Positions 53,759 through 61,862 of a stretch of 64,000 bases of DNA are shown one piece after another. A model generated the notes under the pieces. It was given only the letters and a program-made list of their open reading frames with translations. It was not told the origin of the DNA and did no database searches. The stretch is from Allokutzneria sp. A3M-2-11 16. GTDB taxonomy: Bacteria; Actinomycetota; Actinomycetes; Mycobacteriales; Pseudonocardiaceae. The position numbers and the translations under genes were made by a program. The stretch lies in assembly GCF_024213555.1 (NCBI RefSeq), contig NZ_JANAVO010000001.1, forward strand, positions 1,922,001 through 1,986,000, given 5' to 3'. Within the stretch, counting starts at the first letter, position 1, and each line of letters opens with the position of its first letter.

Positions 53759-55186
53759 TCAGCCCACGCGGGCGTTGGCGTGCAACGCGATCGCGTCGTG
53801 CGCGGCGACGTCGGCGCGGAACCAGCCGCCACCGTCCACTGTGTACACAGGCCCGGAGCACTTGCCGCCGGAGAAGTCACCGTGGATCACGTCGCAGTAC
53901 TTGCCAGCGGGCAGCGGGGTGCGGAAGGACCGGCCGGTGACGGCGGAGCCCTCGTCGTTGAGCACGAGGTAGCCCTTGTCGCCGCGACCGAAGCTGATCA
54001 GGTCGTTCCCGTTGTCCCACCAGCTGTTCACGTTGGTGCCGCGCACCGCGTTGCGGAAGCCGATCATGTTGCCGATCACCTGCCACCGGTGCTCGCAGCG
54101 CCAGCCGTCGGCGAAGCACGTCGAGTTCTTGGTGCGGCCCTCGGCGTCGCTCGGCGGACCCTGGTCGGTGTTGCCGAACTCGTAGGAGCTCATCACCTGC
54201 GGGGTGCCGTACGGCCAGGCCAGCAGGAAGGCGTTGGCCAGCGCGTAGCGACCGCCGTCCTTGTGCGTCAGCACCGGGTGTCCGCGCTGCGTGTCGTGGT
54301 TGTCGGTGAACACCACGGCCTTGTCGCTCGGCAGCGAGGCGCCGAAGGTGCGCAGGTAGGAGAGCTTCTCGTGGTTGAAGATCCGCGCGATGTCGTAGCC
54401 GTACGCGAAGACCTTCACGTCGCCGTTGGGCAGGTACTCGTCCGGCACGATCGGCTCACCGGCGGCGAAGGTGGTCTCCTGGAAGAGGTAGGCCGGGCGG
54501 GAGAGCTTCGCCCTGATCGCGCCGATGTCGGCGGTCGGCATGTGCTTGGCCGCGTCGATGCGGAACCCGTCGACCCCGAGGGACAGCAGGTCGTTGAGGT
54601 AGCCCGCGATGCGGTTGCGCACCGGCTCGCTCTCGGTCTTCAGGTCCGCGAGGTTCACCAGCTCGCAGTTCTGCACCTCGAAGCGGTCGAAGTAGTTCTT
54701 GATGTCGTCGTTGCCGTTGCGGCCGCAGTGGTGGAAGTCCTGGTCGGCGTAGATGCCGGGGTAGGAGTAGTGGTCGTAGCGGCTGCCCGCCCACCCGGTG
54801 CCGGGCACGTCCTGCCCCGCCATGTGGTTGATCACCGTGTCGACGTAGACCTTCACGCCCGCCGACTTGCAGGCGGTGACCATCGCGGCGAACGCGGCCC
54901 GGTCACCCCGGCGGCTGTCGATCTTGTAGCTGACCGGCTGGTAGTCCTGCCACCACGGGCTGCCCAGGTCCTTGCGCACGATGTGCTCCTGCGGCGGGGA
55001 CACGTGCACCCCGCCGACACCGCGCGGACCCAGAAATTCTTTGCACTCCTTGGCCACGGACGGCCAGTTCCACTGGAACAGCCGGACTATCACGTCCTTG
55101 CCGCCGGGCGGGGCGGCCGATGCCGTGACCGGCGCTAACAGGGTGGCCACAAGCAGGGAAGAAGCGGCCAGAACGAGCTTTCGCAT
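53759..55186 (-). CDS. secreted alpha-amylase (GH13, animal type)
   Basis: Secreted starch hydrolase, 475 residues from ATG 55186. Signal peptide RKLVLAASSLLVATLLAPV cut after ASA. The four GH13 regions are present: DTVINH (116-121), GFRIDAAKHM with nucleophile Asp211, QETTF with Glu237, and FTDNHDTQRG with Asp298. The GFRIDAAKHM and FTDNHDTQRG forms are those of chloride-activated, animal-like amylases also made by Streptomyces. The C-terminal 85 residues form the domain-C sheet; no starch-binding module. Three Cys pairs are possible. Upstream AT-rich GCAAATATTTTCAA may hold a maltose-type operator. Confidence 0.93.
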   Translation of the reverse strand: MRKLVLAASSLLVATLLAPVTASAAPPGGKDVIVRLFQWNWPSVAKECKEFLGPRGVGGVHVSPPQEHIVRKDLGSPWWQDYQPVSYKIDSRRGDRAAFAAMVTACKSAGVKVYVDTVINHMAGQDVPGTGWAGSRYDHYSYPGIYADQDFHHCGRNGNDDIKNYFDRFEVQNCELVNLADLKTESEPVRNRIAGYLNDLLSLGVDGFRIDAAKHMPTADIGAIRAKLSRPAYLFQETTFAAGEPIVPDEYLPNGDVKVFAYGYDIARIFNHEKLSYLRTFGASLPSDKAVVFTDNHDTQRGHPVLTHKDGGRYALANAFLLAWPYGTPQVMSSYEFGNTDQGPPSDAEGRTKNSTCFADGWRCEHRWQVIGNMIGFRNAVRGTNVNSWWDNGNDLISFGRGDKGYLVLNDEGSAVTGRSFRTPLPAGKYCDVIHGDFSGGKCSGPVYTVDGGGWFRADVAAHDAIALHANARVG

Positions 55187-55275
55187 CGGGACCTCGCAGC
55201 ACTGGGAGGGGGCGATGCGCTCGATCATGCAGGGGTTGGCGACTCCAGGACAGGGTCCGCAAATATTTTCAATGA

Positions 55276-55938
55276 TTAGCGGCCCATGCGGTAGCCCATC
55301 CCGCGCACCGTGTCGATCCGTTCGGCCCCGACCTTCTTCCGCAGCGCCCGCACGTACACGTCCACCACGTTCGATCCCGGGTCGAAGTCGTAACCCCACA
55401 CGTGCGACAGGATCTGCTCGCGCGCCAGCACCTGGCCAGGGTGCCGGAGGAACAGCTCCAGCAGCGCGAACTCCCGCGCGGTCAGGTCGACCACCTGGCC
55501 GGGCAGCTGGGCGCGCCGGGTCCGCAGGTCCAGCGACAGGTCCTCGTGCCGCAGCACCGTCACCTCCGGCGCCCGCTCCGGACCGCGCAGCCGCAGCCGG
55601 ACCCGCGCCAGCAGCTCCTCGAAGCGGAACGGCTTGGTCATGTAGTCGTCCGCGCCGCCCTCAAGGCCCGCCACCGTGTCGTGCACCGAGTCCCGCGCGG
55701 TCAGGATGATCACCGGCACGGTCACCTTCGCCTCGCGCAGCGAGCGCAGCACGGAGAACCCGTCCCGGTCCGGCAGGCCGAGGTCGAGCACCACCAGGTC
55801 GAAGCCGCCGGTCACCGCGTAGTCGACCGCGGTCTCCCCGTCACCGACCACGGTGGTGCTGAACCCGTTGGCGCGCAGGCCCTTCTCCACGAACGACGCG
55901 ATGCGCTGCTCGTCCTCGACGATCAGGATGCGGCTCAC
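55276..55938 (-). CDS. OmpR/PhoB-type response regulator
   Basis: Response regulator of 220 residues from GTG 55938. Receiver domain with VEDE acidic pocket, phospho-acceptor Asp52 (VVLDLGLP), Thr and Lys in TARDS and YMTKPF. C-terminal winged helix: LTAREFALLELFLRHPGQVLAREQILSHVW and NVVDVYVRALRKKVG. It overlaps the histidine kinase by four bases (GTGA). Its target genes are unknown; amylase lies directly downstream on the same strand but is not necessarily regulated. Confidence 0.95.
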   Translation of the reverse strand: MSRILIVEDEQRIASFVEKGLRANGFSTTVVGDGETAVDYAVTGGFDLVVLDLGLPDRDGFSVLRSLREAKVTVPVIILTARDSVHDTVAGLEGGADDYMTKPFRFEELLARVRLRLRGPERAPEVTVLRHEDLSLDLRTRRAQLPGQVVDLTAREFALLELFLRHPGQVLAREQILSHVWGYDFDPGSNVVDVYVRALRKKVGAERIDTVRGMGYRMGR

Positions 55939-57347
55939 TGTTCTTCCTCCGTCGCGGGCAGGTCGATGCCGAAGGTCGCGCCCCGCCCGGGTTCGGAGAC
56001 CACCTTCGCCACGCCGTGGTGCGCCTCGGCGATGGCCAGCACGATCGCCAGCCCGAGGCCCGCGCCGGTGCGGTCGCGCCTGCCGGTGTCCGCCCTGCCG
56101 AAGCGCTGGAAGATCTTCTCGTGCTCCTCCGGCCGCACCCCGGGCCCGGAATCGGCCACCCAGAAGGACACCCGCCCGTCGATCAGCGCCGAGCCGATGC
56201 GGATCTCCGAGCCCGGCTCGGTGTGCTGCACGGCGTTCTGCGCGAGCTGCACGACGGCCTGCGTGACGCGCTGTTCGTCCAGCCGCACGGTGCCCTCGCC
56301 CATCGCCTCCAACACCCACCTGCGGTCGCCGAGCGCGCGGACCTTGGCGTCGATGTCGCTGGTCAGCTCGTGCAGCGACACCTCGTGCCGGTTCACGAAG
56401 TCCGGCCGCTCCGCCTTGGCCAGCAGCAGCAGGTCGCCGACGATGCGGTTCATCCGGTCCAGCTCGTCGGTGCACAGCCGCACCACCTCGGCGCGCTCCG
56501 CCGGATCGTCGCCCATCAGCTCCAGGTGTCCCTGGACGATCGTGATCGGCGTCCGCAGCTCGTGCCCGGCGTCGTCGAGGAAGCTGCGCTGCGTGGCGAA
56601 AGCCTGGTCGAGGCGGTCCAGCATCGCGTTGAACTGCTCGGCCAGCGCGGCGATGTCGTCCTTGCCGTGCACCGGGATGCGGCGGGAGAGGTCGTGCTCG
56701 GTGATCTCCGCGGCGGCCTGCCGCACGGTCCGCACCGGCGCCAGGACGCGACCGGCGACCACCCACGCCACCCCGGCCGCCAGCACCAGGCCGAAACCGC
56801 TGACCAGCAACAGGATGCGCACGGTGGACAGCGCGGCGGCGCGCATCCCGCCGACGAAGTACGCGGTGACGAAGTAGGACGGCGCGATCCCCTCGCCGGT
56901 GAGGCGGGACTTCGCCCAGCGGATCGTCCCGCCCGCGGTGTCGATGTCGCCGTAGCCCGCGGGCGCGTCGATGATCCGGCGGAACAGCGCCTCGTCGGAG
57001 CGCATGTCGTAGGCGGGATTGCCCTCGACCCGGATGGTCATCCGGTCCGGCTGCACCACGACCCCGGCGTGCACCTCGTTGTTCTCCGGGTACTGCGTGG
57101 ACAGGTGCGCGGCGAGCAGCCTGGTCGGATCGGTGATCGGCTCCCCGGTGCGCGGGTCCCGGCCCGCCGAGACGAAGTCGGCGAACTCGCGGACCTCCTG
57201 CTCCAGGCCGCGGTTGACCCGGTTGTCCACGTCGGTGAGCGAGAGCCGCCAGACCATCAGCACCACGGCGGCCAGCACCAGGACCATCAGGCCGAGCAGC
57301 CAGCCCATGATCCGGACCCGCGCGGGGATGCGGCCCGGTCTACTCAT
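55935..57347 (-). CDS. sensor histidine kinase
   Basis: Membrane histidine kinase, 470 residues. TM1 (GWLLGLMVLVLAAVVLMVW, about 15-34) and TM2 (about 172-198) enclose an external sensor of about 135 residues with no clear cysteines. HAMP (VLAPVRTVRQAAAEI) and H-box with His262 (FLDDAGHELRTPITIV), N-box, DSGPGVRPEE and GLGLAIVLAI follow. The ligand is unknown. The 1-base overlap with the upstream small gene (57347) shows an operon of three. Confidence 0.93.
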   Translation of the reverse strand: MSRPGRIPARVRIMGWLLGLMVLVLAAVVLMVWRLSLTDVDNRVNRGLEQEVREFADFVSAGRDPRTGEPITDPTRLLAAHLSTQYPENNEVHAGVVVQPDRMTIRVEGNPAYDMRSDEALFRRIIDAPAGYGDIDTAGGTIRWAKSRLTGEGIAPSYFVTAYFVGGMRAAALSTVRILLLVSGFGLVLAAGVAWVVAGRVLAPVRTVRQAAAEITEHDLSRRIPVHGKDDIAALAEQFNAMLDRLDQAFATQRSFLDDAGHELRTPITIVQGHLELMGDDPAERAEVVRLCTDELDRMNRIVGDLLLLAKAERPDFVNRHEVSLHELTSDIDAKVRALGDRRWVLEAMGEGTVRLDEQRVTQAVVQLAQNAVQHTEPGSEIRIGSALIDGRVSFWVADSGPGVRPEEHEKIFQRFGRADTGRRDRTGAGLGLAIVLAIAEAHHGVAKVVSEPGRGATFGIDLPATEEEQ

Positions 57348-57637
57348 CAGTCGCAGTCGTCGTCATAGAGGTCGTCGTCCGGGTCGTTGCTGTCGTCGTC
57401 ATCGTCGTGCAGGTCGTCGAGGTCGTCCGGGTCATCATCGTCGGCGCAGAGCACCGGGGCGATCGGCGCGCCGGGCTGCTGGACGTGGTTCACGAGGCCG
57501 GGGATGGTCATCAACGGCGCGTCGCCGGAGATCTGCGGCGGGGCGGCCTGCCCGGCGAAGGCGTACACCCCGGCGGTGACGCCGATCACTCCGGCGGCGA
57601 TCAAGGACACGATGCCGGTTCGGCTTCCTGAGGTCAT
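57347..57637 (-). CDS. exported Asp-rich protein of the two-component operon
   Basis: A 96-residue protein from ATG 57637 (GTG 57646 is an alternative). It has an N-terminal hydrophobic segment (TGIVSLIAAGVIGVTAGVYAFAG), probably a signal or anchor, a 25-residue Pro-rich linker, and a C-terminus with two Cys around an almost pure Asp stretch (CADDDDPDDLDDLHDD... DDDC). The Asp block could bind calcium or other divalent cations, and the Cys could close it by a disulfide. It overlaps the kinase start by one base, so it may be the stimulus-binding partner; no family was recognised. Confidence 0.75.
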   Translation of the reverse strand: MTSGSRTGIVSLIAAGVIGVTAGVYAFAGQAAPPQISGDAPLMTIPGLVNHVQQPGAPIAPVLCADDDDPDDLDDLHDDDDDSNDPDDDLYDDDCD

Positions 57638-57758
57638 GGCGACCACTCTGGGCTCCGACTTCGAAGCCTCCGTGAGTCCCGGATGAGGATCTCCTCATCT
57701 GCGCCGGGTGAGTTTCGTCGCTGCCCGAACGCCGGTGCGGTGGGTTACCGTCCCGCCT

Positions 57759-60107
57759 GTGAGCAGCGTCGCCACGGAACCCCGCCCTGACCTCGACGTC
57801 CTGCGCTCGGTGGAGCGGCGGGTGTTGTGGCTGGCCACCTCGATCGTGCACCACGCCAACCACGTCCGCGGGGACGCCTCCGGCCTCAAGGTCGGTGGTC
57901 ACCAGGCGTCGTCGGCGTCGATGGTCTCGCTGATGACCGCGCTCTGGTTCGGCTCGCTGACCAGCGAGGACCGCGTCAGCGTGAAGCCGCACGCCTCGCC
58001 GGTGCTGCACGCCGTCAACTACCTGCTCGGCGACCTGGACGCCTCGTACCTGCCGCGCCTGCGCGAGCTGGGCGGCTTGCAGTCCTACCCGTCGCGCACC
58101 AAGGACCCGGACACCGTCGACTTCTCCACCGGCTCAGTGGGCATCGGCGCGACCGCGACCATCTGGGCGGCGCTGGCCCGCCGGTACTGCGACGCGCACT
58201 TCGGCGGCGGCCGTTCGACCAGCCCGCGCGGCCGGATGATCGCCCTGGTCGGCGACGCGGAGCTGGACGAGGGCGCGGTCTGGGAGGCCGTGCACGACCC
58301 GCAGGTCGCCCAGCTCGGCGAGCTGCTGTGGGTGGTCGACCTGAACCGCCAGTCGCTGGACCGCGTCATCCCCGGCATCGCCTACGACCGGATGTCCGGG
58401 ATGTTCGCAGCGGCCGGGTGGGAGGTCCTGACCTGCAAGTACGGTCCGCTGCTGACGTCGCTGTTCGAGTCGGACGGCGGCGAGCTGCTGCGCGCCCGGA
58501 TCGACGGCATGCCCAACGCCGAGTACCAGCGGATGCTGCGCACCAGCGGCGGCGAGCTGCGCGCCCGCCTCGTCGGTGAGCGCCCCGATCCCGCCTTCAC
58601 CCGTCTTCTGTCCACTGTGGACGATGCGGGGCTGACCGCCGCGCTGCGCGATCTCGGCGGGCACGACCTCGGCGGCCTGATGAACACCTTCGCCGGAGCC
58701 GACACGACCCGGCCGACCGTCGTCTTCGCCTACACGGTGAAGGGCCGCGGCCTGCCCGTCGAGGGGCACCCGGCCAACCACTCCGCGCTGCTCAAGCCGG
58801 ACCAGTACGCCTCGCTCGCTTCTTCGCTGGGCACGTCGGTCGACGACCCGTGGCGCCTGTTCGACGTGGGCAGCCCTGAGGCCGGACTGCTGTCCGCCGT
58901 GGCTTCCCGGCTGAAGCGCCCGGAGGTCCGCGCGGTCAGCCCGCTCTCCGTGCCCGCCGAGGTCTCCCCGGCGCACAAGGGCACCTCGTCCAGCCAGGCC
59001 GCGTTCGGCCGCGTGCTGATGGACCTGCGGCGCAAGGCCCCCGAGGTGGCCGGGCGGGTCGTGACGATCTCCCCGGACGTGGCCTCCTCGACCAACCTCG
59101 CGGCTTGGCTGAACAAGGTCGGCGTGTTCGCCATCAATGGCACTGCCGGCGTGCCGAAGAACTGGTTCTCCGACGATCCGGAGACCCGCATCCACTGGGA
59201 CGAGGCCGCGGTCGGCCAGCACGTGGAGCTGGGCATCGCCGAGGTGAACCTGGTCGGCGCGCTCGGCGAGTTCGGCGCGACGTGGAGTCGGTGGGGCGAG
59301 TCGCTGATCCCGATCGGCACGATCTACGACCCGTTCGTCAACCGCGCCCTGGAGCCGTGGACCTTCGGCATCTACGCGGGCGGTCAGTCGATCCTGCTCG
59401 GCACCCCGTCCGGCGTGACCCTGGCCCCGGAGGGCGGCGCGCACCAGAGCATCACCACGCCGTCGGTCGGGTTGGAGCACCCGGGTGTGATCGCTTACGA
59501 GCCCGCGTTCGCCGCCGACCTGGAGTGGACGCTGCTGCACGCGATGAGCTTCGTCGGCAGGCCCGGCGGGTGCTCGGCGTACTTCCGGCTGTCCACGCGC
59601 CCGGTCGACCAGTCGCTCGCCGCGGTGCCCACGTCGGCCTCGGAGCGGGAACAGCGCCGCCTGCACGCGGTCGCTGGCGGCTACCGCCTGGTGTCCCCGG
59701 CTTCGCCGGACGTGGTGATCGCGGCGATGGGCGCGATGGTGCCGGAGGCGCTCGCGGCCGCTTCGGCTTTGTCTTCGGAGGGCGTCTCGGCGGCGGTCGT
59801 CGTTGTCACGAGCGCTGACCTGTTGTTCCGGGCCACGCGGTCCCGTTCGGGTCTGTCGACCGGTGGGCCTTCCTCGCTGGTCGACGAGTCGATCCTGGAT
59901 GCGCTGTTCGCGGAGGACGTGCCCCTGGTGACGGTGCTCGACGGGCACCCGCACACGCTCGCCTTCCTCGGCACGGTGCGCGGGGTCCCGACGACCACGC
60001 TCGGCGTCACCGATTTCGGGCAGTCGTCCTCGCTCGGCGACGCCCACCGGCTGCACGGGATCGACGCCTCCGCGATCCGCGCGGCGGCCCACGACCTGGT
60101 CGACTGA
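57759..60107 (+). CDS. AceE/transketolase-like thiamine diphosphate enzyme
   Basis: A 782-residue protein with the ThDP fold of pyruvate dehydrogenase E1 (AceE) and transketolase. GTG 57759 has TACCGT (57746-57751) seven bases upstream, so it is leaderless. ThDP motif GDAELDEGAVWEA with NRQSLD 30 residues later; SVGIGATATIWAALARRY, PHASPVLHAVNYLLG and GLPVEGHPANHS are the E1-type loops; the C-terminal third is the transketolase-C domain. No lipoyl-domain protein is near. NCBI-like names for such proteins are transketolase-like TK C-terminal-containing. The substrate is not known; it is shorter than AceE (about 890). Confidence 0.8.
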   Translation: MSSVATEPRPDLDVLRSVERRVLWLATSIVHHANHVRGDASGLKVGGHQASSASMVSLMTALWFGSLTSEDRVSVKPHASPVLHAVNYLLGDLDASYLPRLRELGGLQSYPSRTKDPDTVDFSTGSVGIGATATIWAALARRYCDAHFGGGRSTSPRGRMIALVGDAELDEGAVWEAVHDPQVAQLGELLWVVDLNRQSLDRVIPGIAYDRMSGMFAAAGWEVLTCKYGPLLTSLFESDGGELLRARIDGMPNAEYQRMLRTSGGELRARLVGERPDPAFTRLLSTVDDAGLTAALRDLGGHDLGGLMNTFAGADTTRPTVVFAYTVKGRGLPVEGHPANHSALLKPDQYASLASSLGTSVDDPWRLFDVGSPEAGLLSAVASRLKRPEVRAVSPLSVPAEVSPAHKGTSSSQAAFGRVLMDLRRKAPEVAGRVVTISPDVASSTNLAAWLNKVGVFAINGTAGVPKNWFSDDPETRIHWDEAAVGQHVELGIAEVNLVGALGEFGATWSRWGESLIPIGTIYDPFVNRALEPWTFGIYAGGQSILLGTPSGVTLAPEGGAHQSITTPSVGLEHPGVIAYEPAFAADLEWTLLHAMSFVGRPGGCSAYFRLSTRPVDQSLAAVPTSASEREQRRLHAVAGGYRLVSPASPDVVIAAMGAMVPEALAAASALSSEGVSAAVVVVTSADLLFRATRSRSGLSTGGPSSLVDESILDALFAEDVPLVTVLDGHPHTLAFLGTVRGVPTTTLGVTDFGQSSSLGDAHRLHGIDASAIRAAAHDLVD

Positions 60108-60512
60108 CCGGGCTTCAACGACCTGTGGACAACTCCGCATTCCTGTGGATAACTCCGCGCACCTGTGGGCACGAAGTGAGAAAATGAGTGTTAGGGGGTC
60201 CCCGGCGCGAAGGGGACCCCGGTGTTCGCATGTCGGGCCGGGCGGGACTGCGGGGCTCTGAACTGGGGTTATGTCGGAGAGTGAGATTTGTTCGCCGGGA
60301 TGCGTCGGCGTGACCCGGCTCGGGGTGCCGCTCGTCGCCGCTGAGGGGCCGTTCGGCGACAGCCTGTTGATAAGTTCCCCAGATATCCACGCCTCGACGG
60401 GCGGTCGGTGACCGAGATCGTTGATCTTCCCCACCTCCGGTTGCGGGTCCTGCCGCACCGGGATAGCCGCGGAGCGGAACCCCACCGGAGGGCGGAGCGC
60501 TAGGCTCGGCGG
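60108..60512. other. non-coding gap before the glycan genes
   Basis: 405 bases. It holds a DnaA-box-like tandem array (60122-60172), a terminator-like hairpin GGGGTCCCC / GGGGACCCC (60195-60220) and the leaderless -10 TAGGCT at 60501. I see no gene. Confidence 0.6.
60122..60172 (+). repeat. tandem DnaA-box-like array
   Basis: CCTGTGGACAACTCCGC (60122-60138) and CCTGTGGATAACTCCGC (60142-60158) recur with a period of exactly 20; a third degenerate unit CCTGTGGGCAC begins at 60162. Each contains TGTGGACAA or TGTGGATAA, reverse complements of DnaA boxes TTGTCCACA and TTATCCACA. Confidence 0.65.
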
Positions 60513-61862
60513 GTGCGGGAACCCACGTCGAGAACCATCGGGGCCTTCGCCCTCTGGACCAGTTCCGACCTGCCGGGGTTCGGCGACCAGCTCATCAGTC
60601 GGCTCACCGAACGCGAACTGCTGCGCAGGCTGCCCGGCTGGCGGGCCACCTGGTACGCGCCGCTCGGCTGGACCCGGCCGATCCCCGAGGACGGGGGCTA
60701 CGTCGCGGCCCCGCTCGGCGACCACGGCTCGGAGCGGATCGAGCAGATCGCCGCGTCCGCCGACGCCTCGGTGCTCACCCCGACCTTCCCGCTCGGCGCG
60801 GCCCGCGCGGACTGGCTCTACCCGGACGGGGCGGCCCACTCCTACTTCGCCGAGGGCCTGGACCCGGAGGCGGAGCGGACCCACCCGCTGATCAGCAGCT
60901 GCGTGCGGATCGCCGACGAACCGCCGGTGGAGCTGGTCACCGCCCTCGCCCGGCAGCCGTACCTCACGGTGCGCGACCGCCGCTCCTGCGACCGCCTCGC
61001 CGCGGCCGGGCTCTCCGGCGACATCCCGGTGGTGCCGCACCCGGCGCTGCTGCTCGACGGCCTGGTCGACGCGGAGGCCCTGCGGACGCGCACCCAGCAC
61101 CTGCGCCAGCTCGGCGTGCTGCCCGAGGACGGCAGCGTCGTCGTCGTGCAGAGCACGGAGCTGCCGCTGGACGCCGTGCGGGACTTCCTCGCCGCGGACC
61201 ACGTCGTCGAGATGCCGGGCGGGCTCGTGCTGGAGGACCGCCTCGCCGTCCTCCAGGCCGCGAGCGCCGTGATCGCCACCGACGAGCACGTGGCCGCCGC
61301 CTGCGCCGCGCTCGGCACGCCGTGGGCGCTGTACGACCCGACCGGCGAAGAGCGCTGGCCCGCACTGGAGTTCGGTTCGCCGAAGCAGATCGTCGAGCGG
61401 GCGGATCGGATCACCGACGCGATCAGCGCGGGCCTGCGCTTCTCCGCGTCTTCCGAGCACGCCAAGCGCGCGGTCGCCACGCACTTCGACCGCGTCGCCG
61501 CCGCCATCGAGCAGGCGTTCGCCGCGCGCGGCGGTGATCTGACCCGACGCCTCGCCGACCTCGCCGAGGAGAACAACGCGCTGCGGCACGCCCAGTGGCG
61601 GCTGCGGGACCGGATGCTCGTGGAGCGCCAGAAGCTGGCCGACACGCTCGGAGAGGCGTGGCGCGAGGTCGCCGCCGCGAAGGCCGACGCCGAACGCGCC
61701 CGCAACGAACTCGCCATGGCACAGACCCAGTTCCGCGAGCTGCGCAACGAGATCGACCGGCTCGCGCTGGACAGCCGGGAGCTGGACGCGTTGCGCAACA
61801 CCAAGCTGCTGCGCTGGTCGCAGCCGGTGCGCGAGGTCTACGGAAAGATCAAAGGCTCGTGA
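60513..61862 (+). CDS. polysaccharide pyruvyl transferase-like protein with coiled-coil tail
   Basis: A 449-residue protein; GTG 60513 has TAGGCT (60501-60506) six bases upstream. The N-terminal two thirds resemble the polysaccharide pyruvyl transferase fold: FALWTSSDLPGFGDQLISRL near the start and SGDIPVVPHPALLLDGLVD in the second lobe. Residues 340-435 are coiled-coil (LADLAEENNALRHAQWRLRDR, AAAKADAERARNELAMAQ, RELRNEIDRLAL), an unusual attachment. The RNTKLLRWSQPVREVYGKI end is like that of GT4-linked glycan genes. Overlaps the glycosyltransferase gene by GTGA. Confidence 0.72.
   Translation: MREPTSRTIGAFALWTSSDLPGFGDQLISRLTERELLRRLPGWRATWYAPLGWTRPIPEDGGYVAAPLGDHGSERIEQIAASADASVLTPTFPLGAARADWLYPDGAAHSYFAEGLDPEAERTHPLISSCVRIADEPPVELVTALARQPYLTVRDRRSCDRLAAAGLSGDIPVVPHPALLLDGLVDAEALRTRTQHLRQLGVLPEDGSVVVVQSTELPLDAVRDFLAADHVVEMPGGLVLEDRLAVLQAASAVIATDEHVAAACAALGTPWALYDPTGEERWPALEFGSPKQIVERADRITDAISAGLRFSASSEHAKRAVATHFDRVAAAIEQAFAARGGDLTRRLADLAEENNALRHAQWRLRDRMLVERQKLADTLGEAWREVAAAKADAERARNELAMAQTQFRELRNEIDRLALDSRELDALRNTKLLRWSQPVREVYGKIKGS

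Noticed and set aside
51088-53880. A 930-residue minus-strand frame ending in glycerate kinase
   Set aside because: Only the C-terminal 389 residues belong to the gene. The rest is an out-of-frame reading of the transporter gene.
58134-61589. A 1151-residue minus-strand frame opposite the AceE-like and pyruvyl-transferase-like genes
   Set aside because: No motif, composition of a shadow frame; the plus-strand products carry family signatures.
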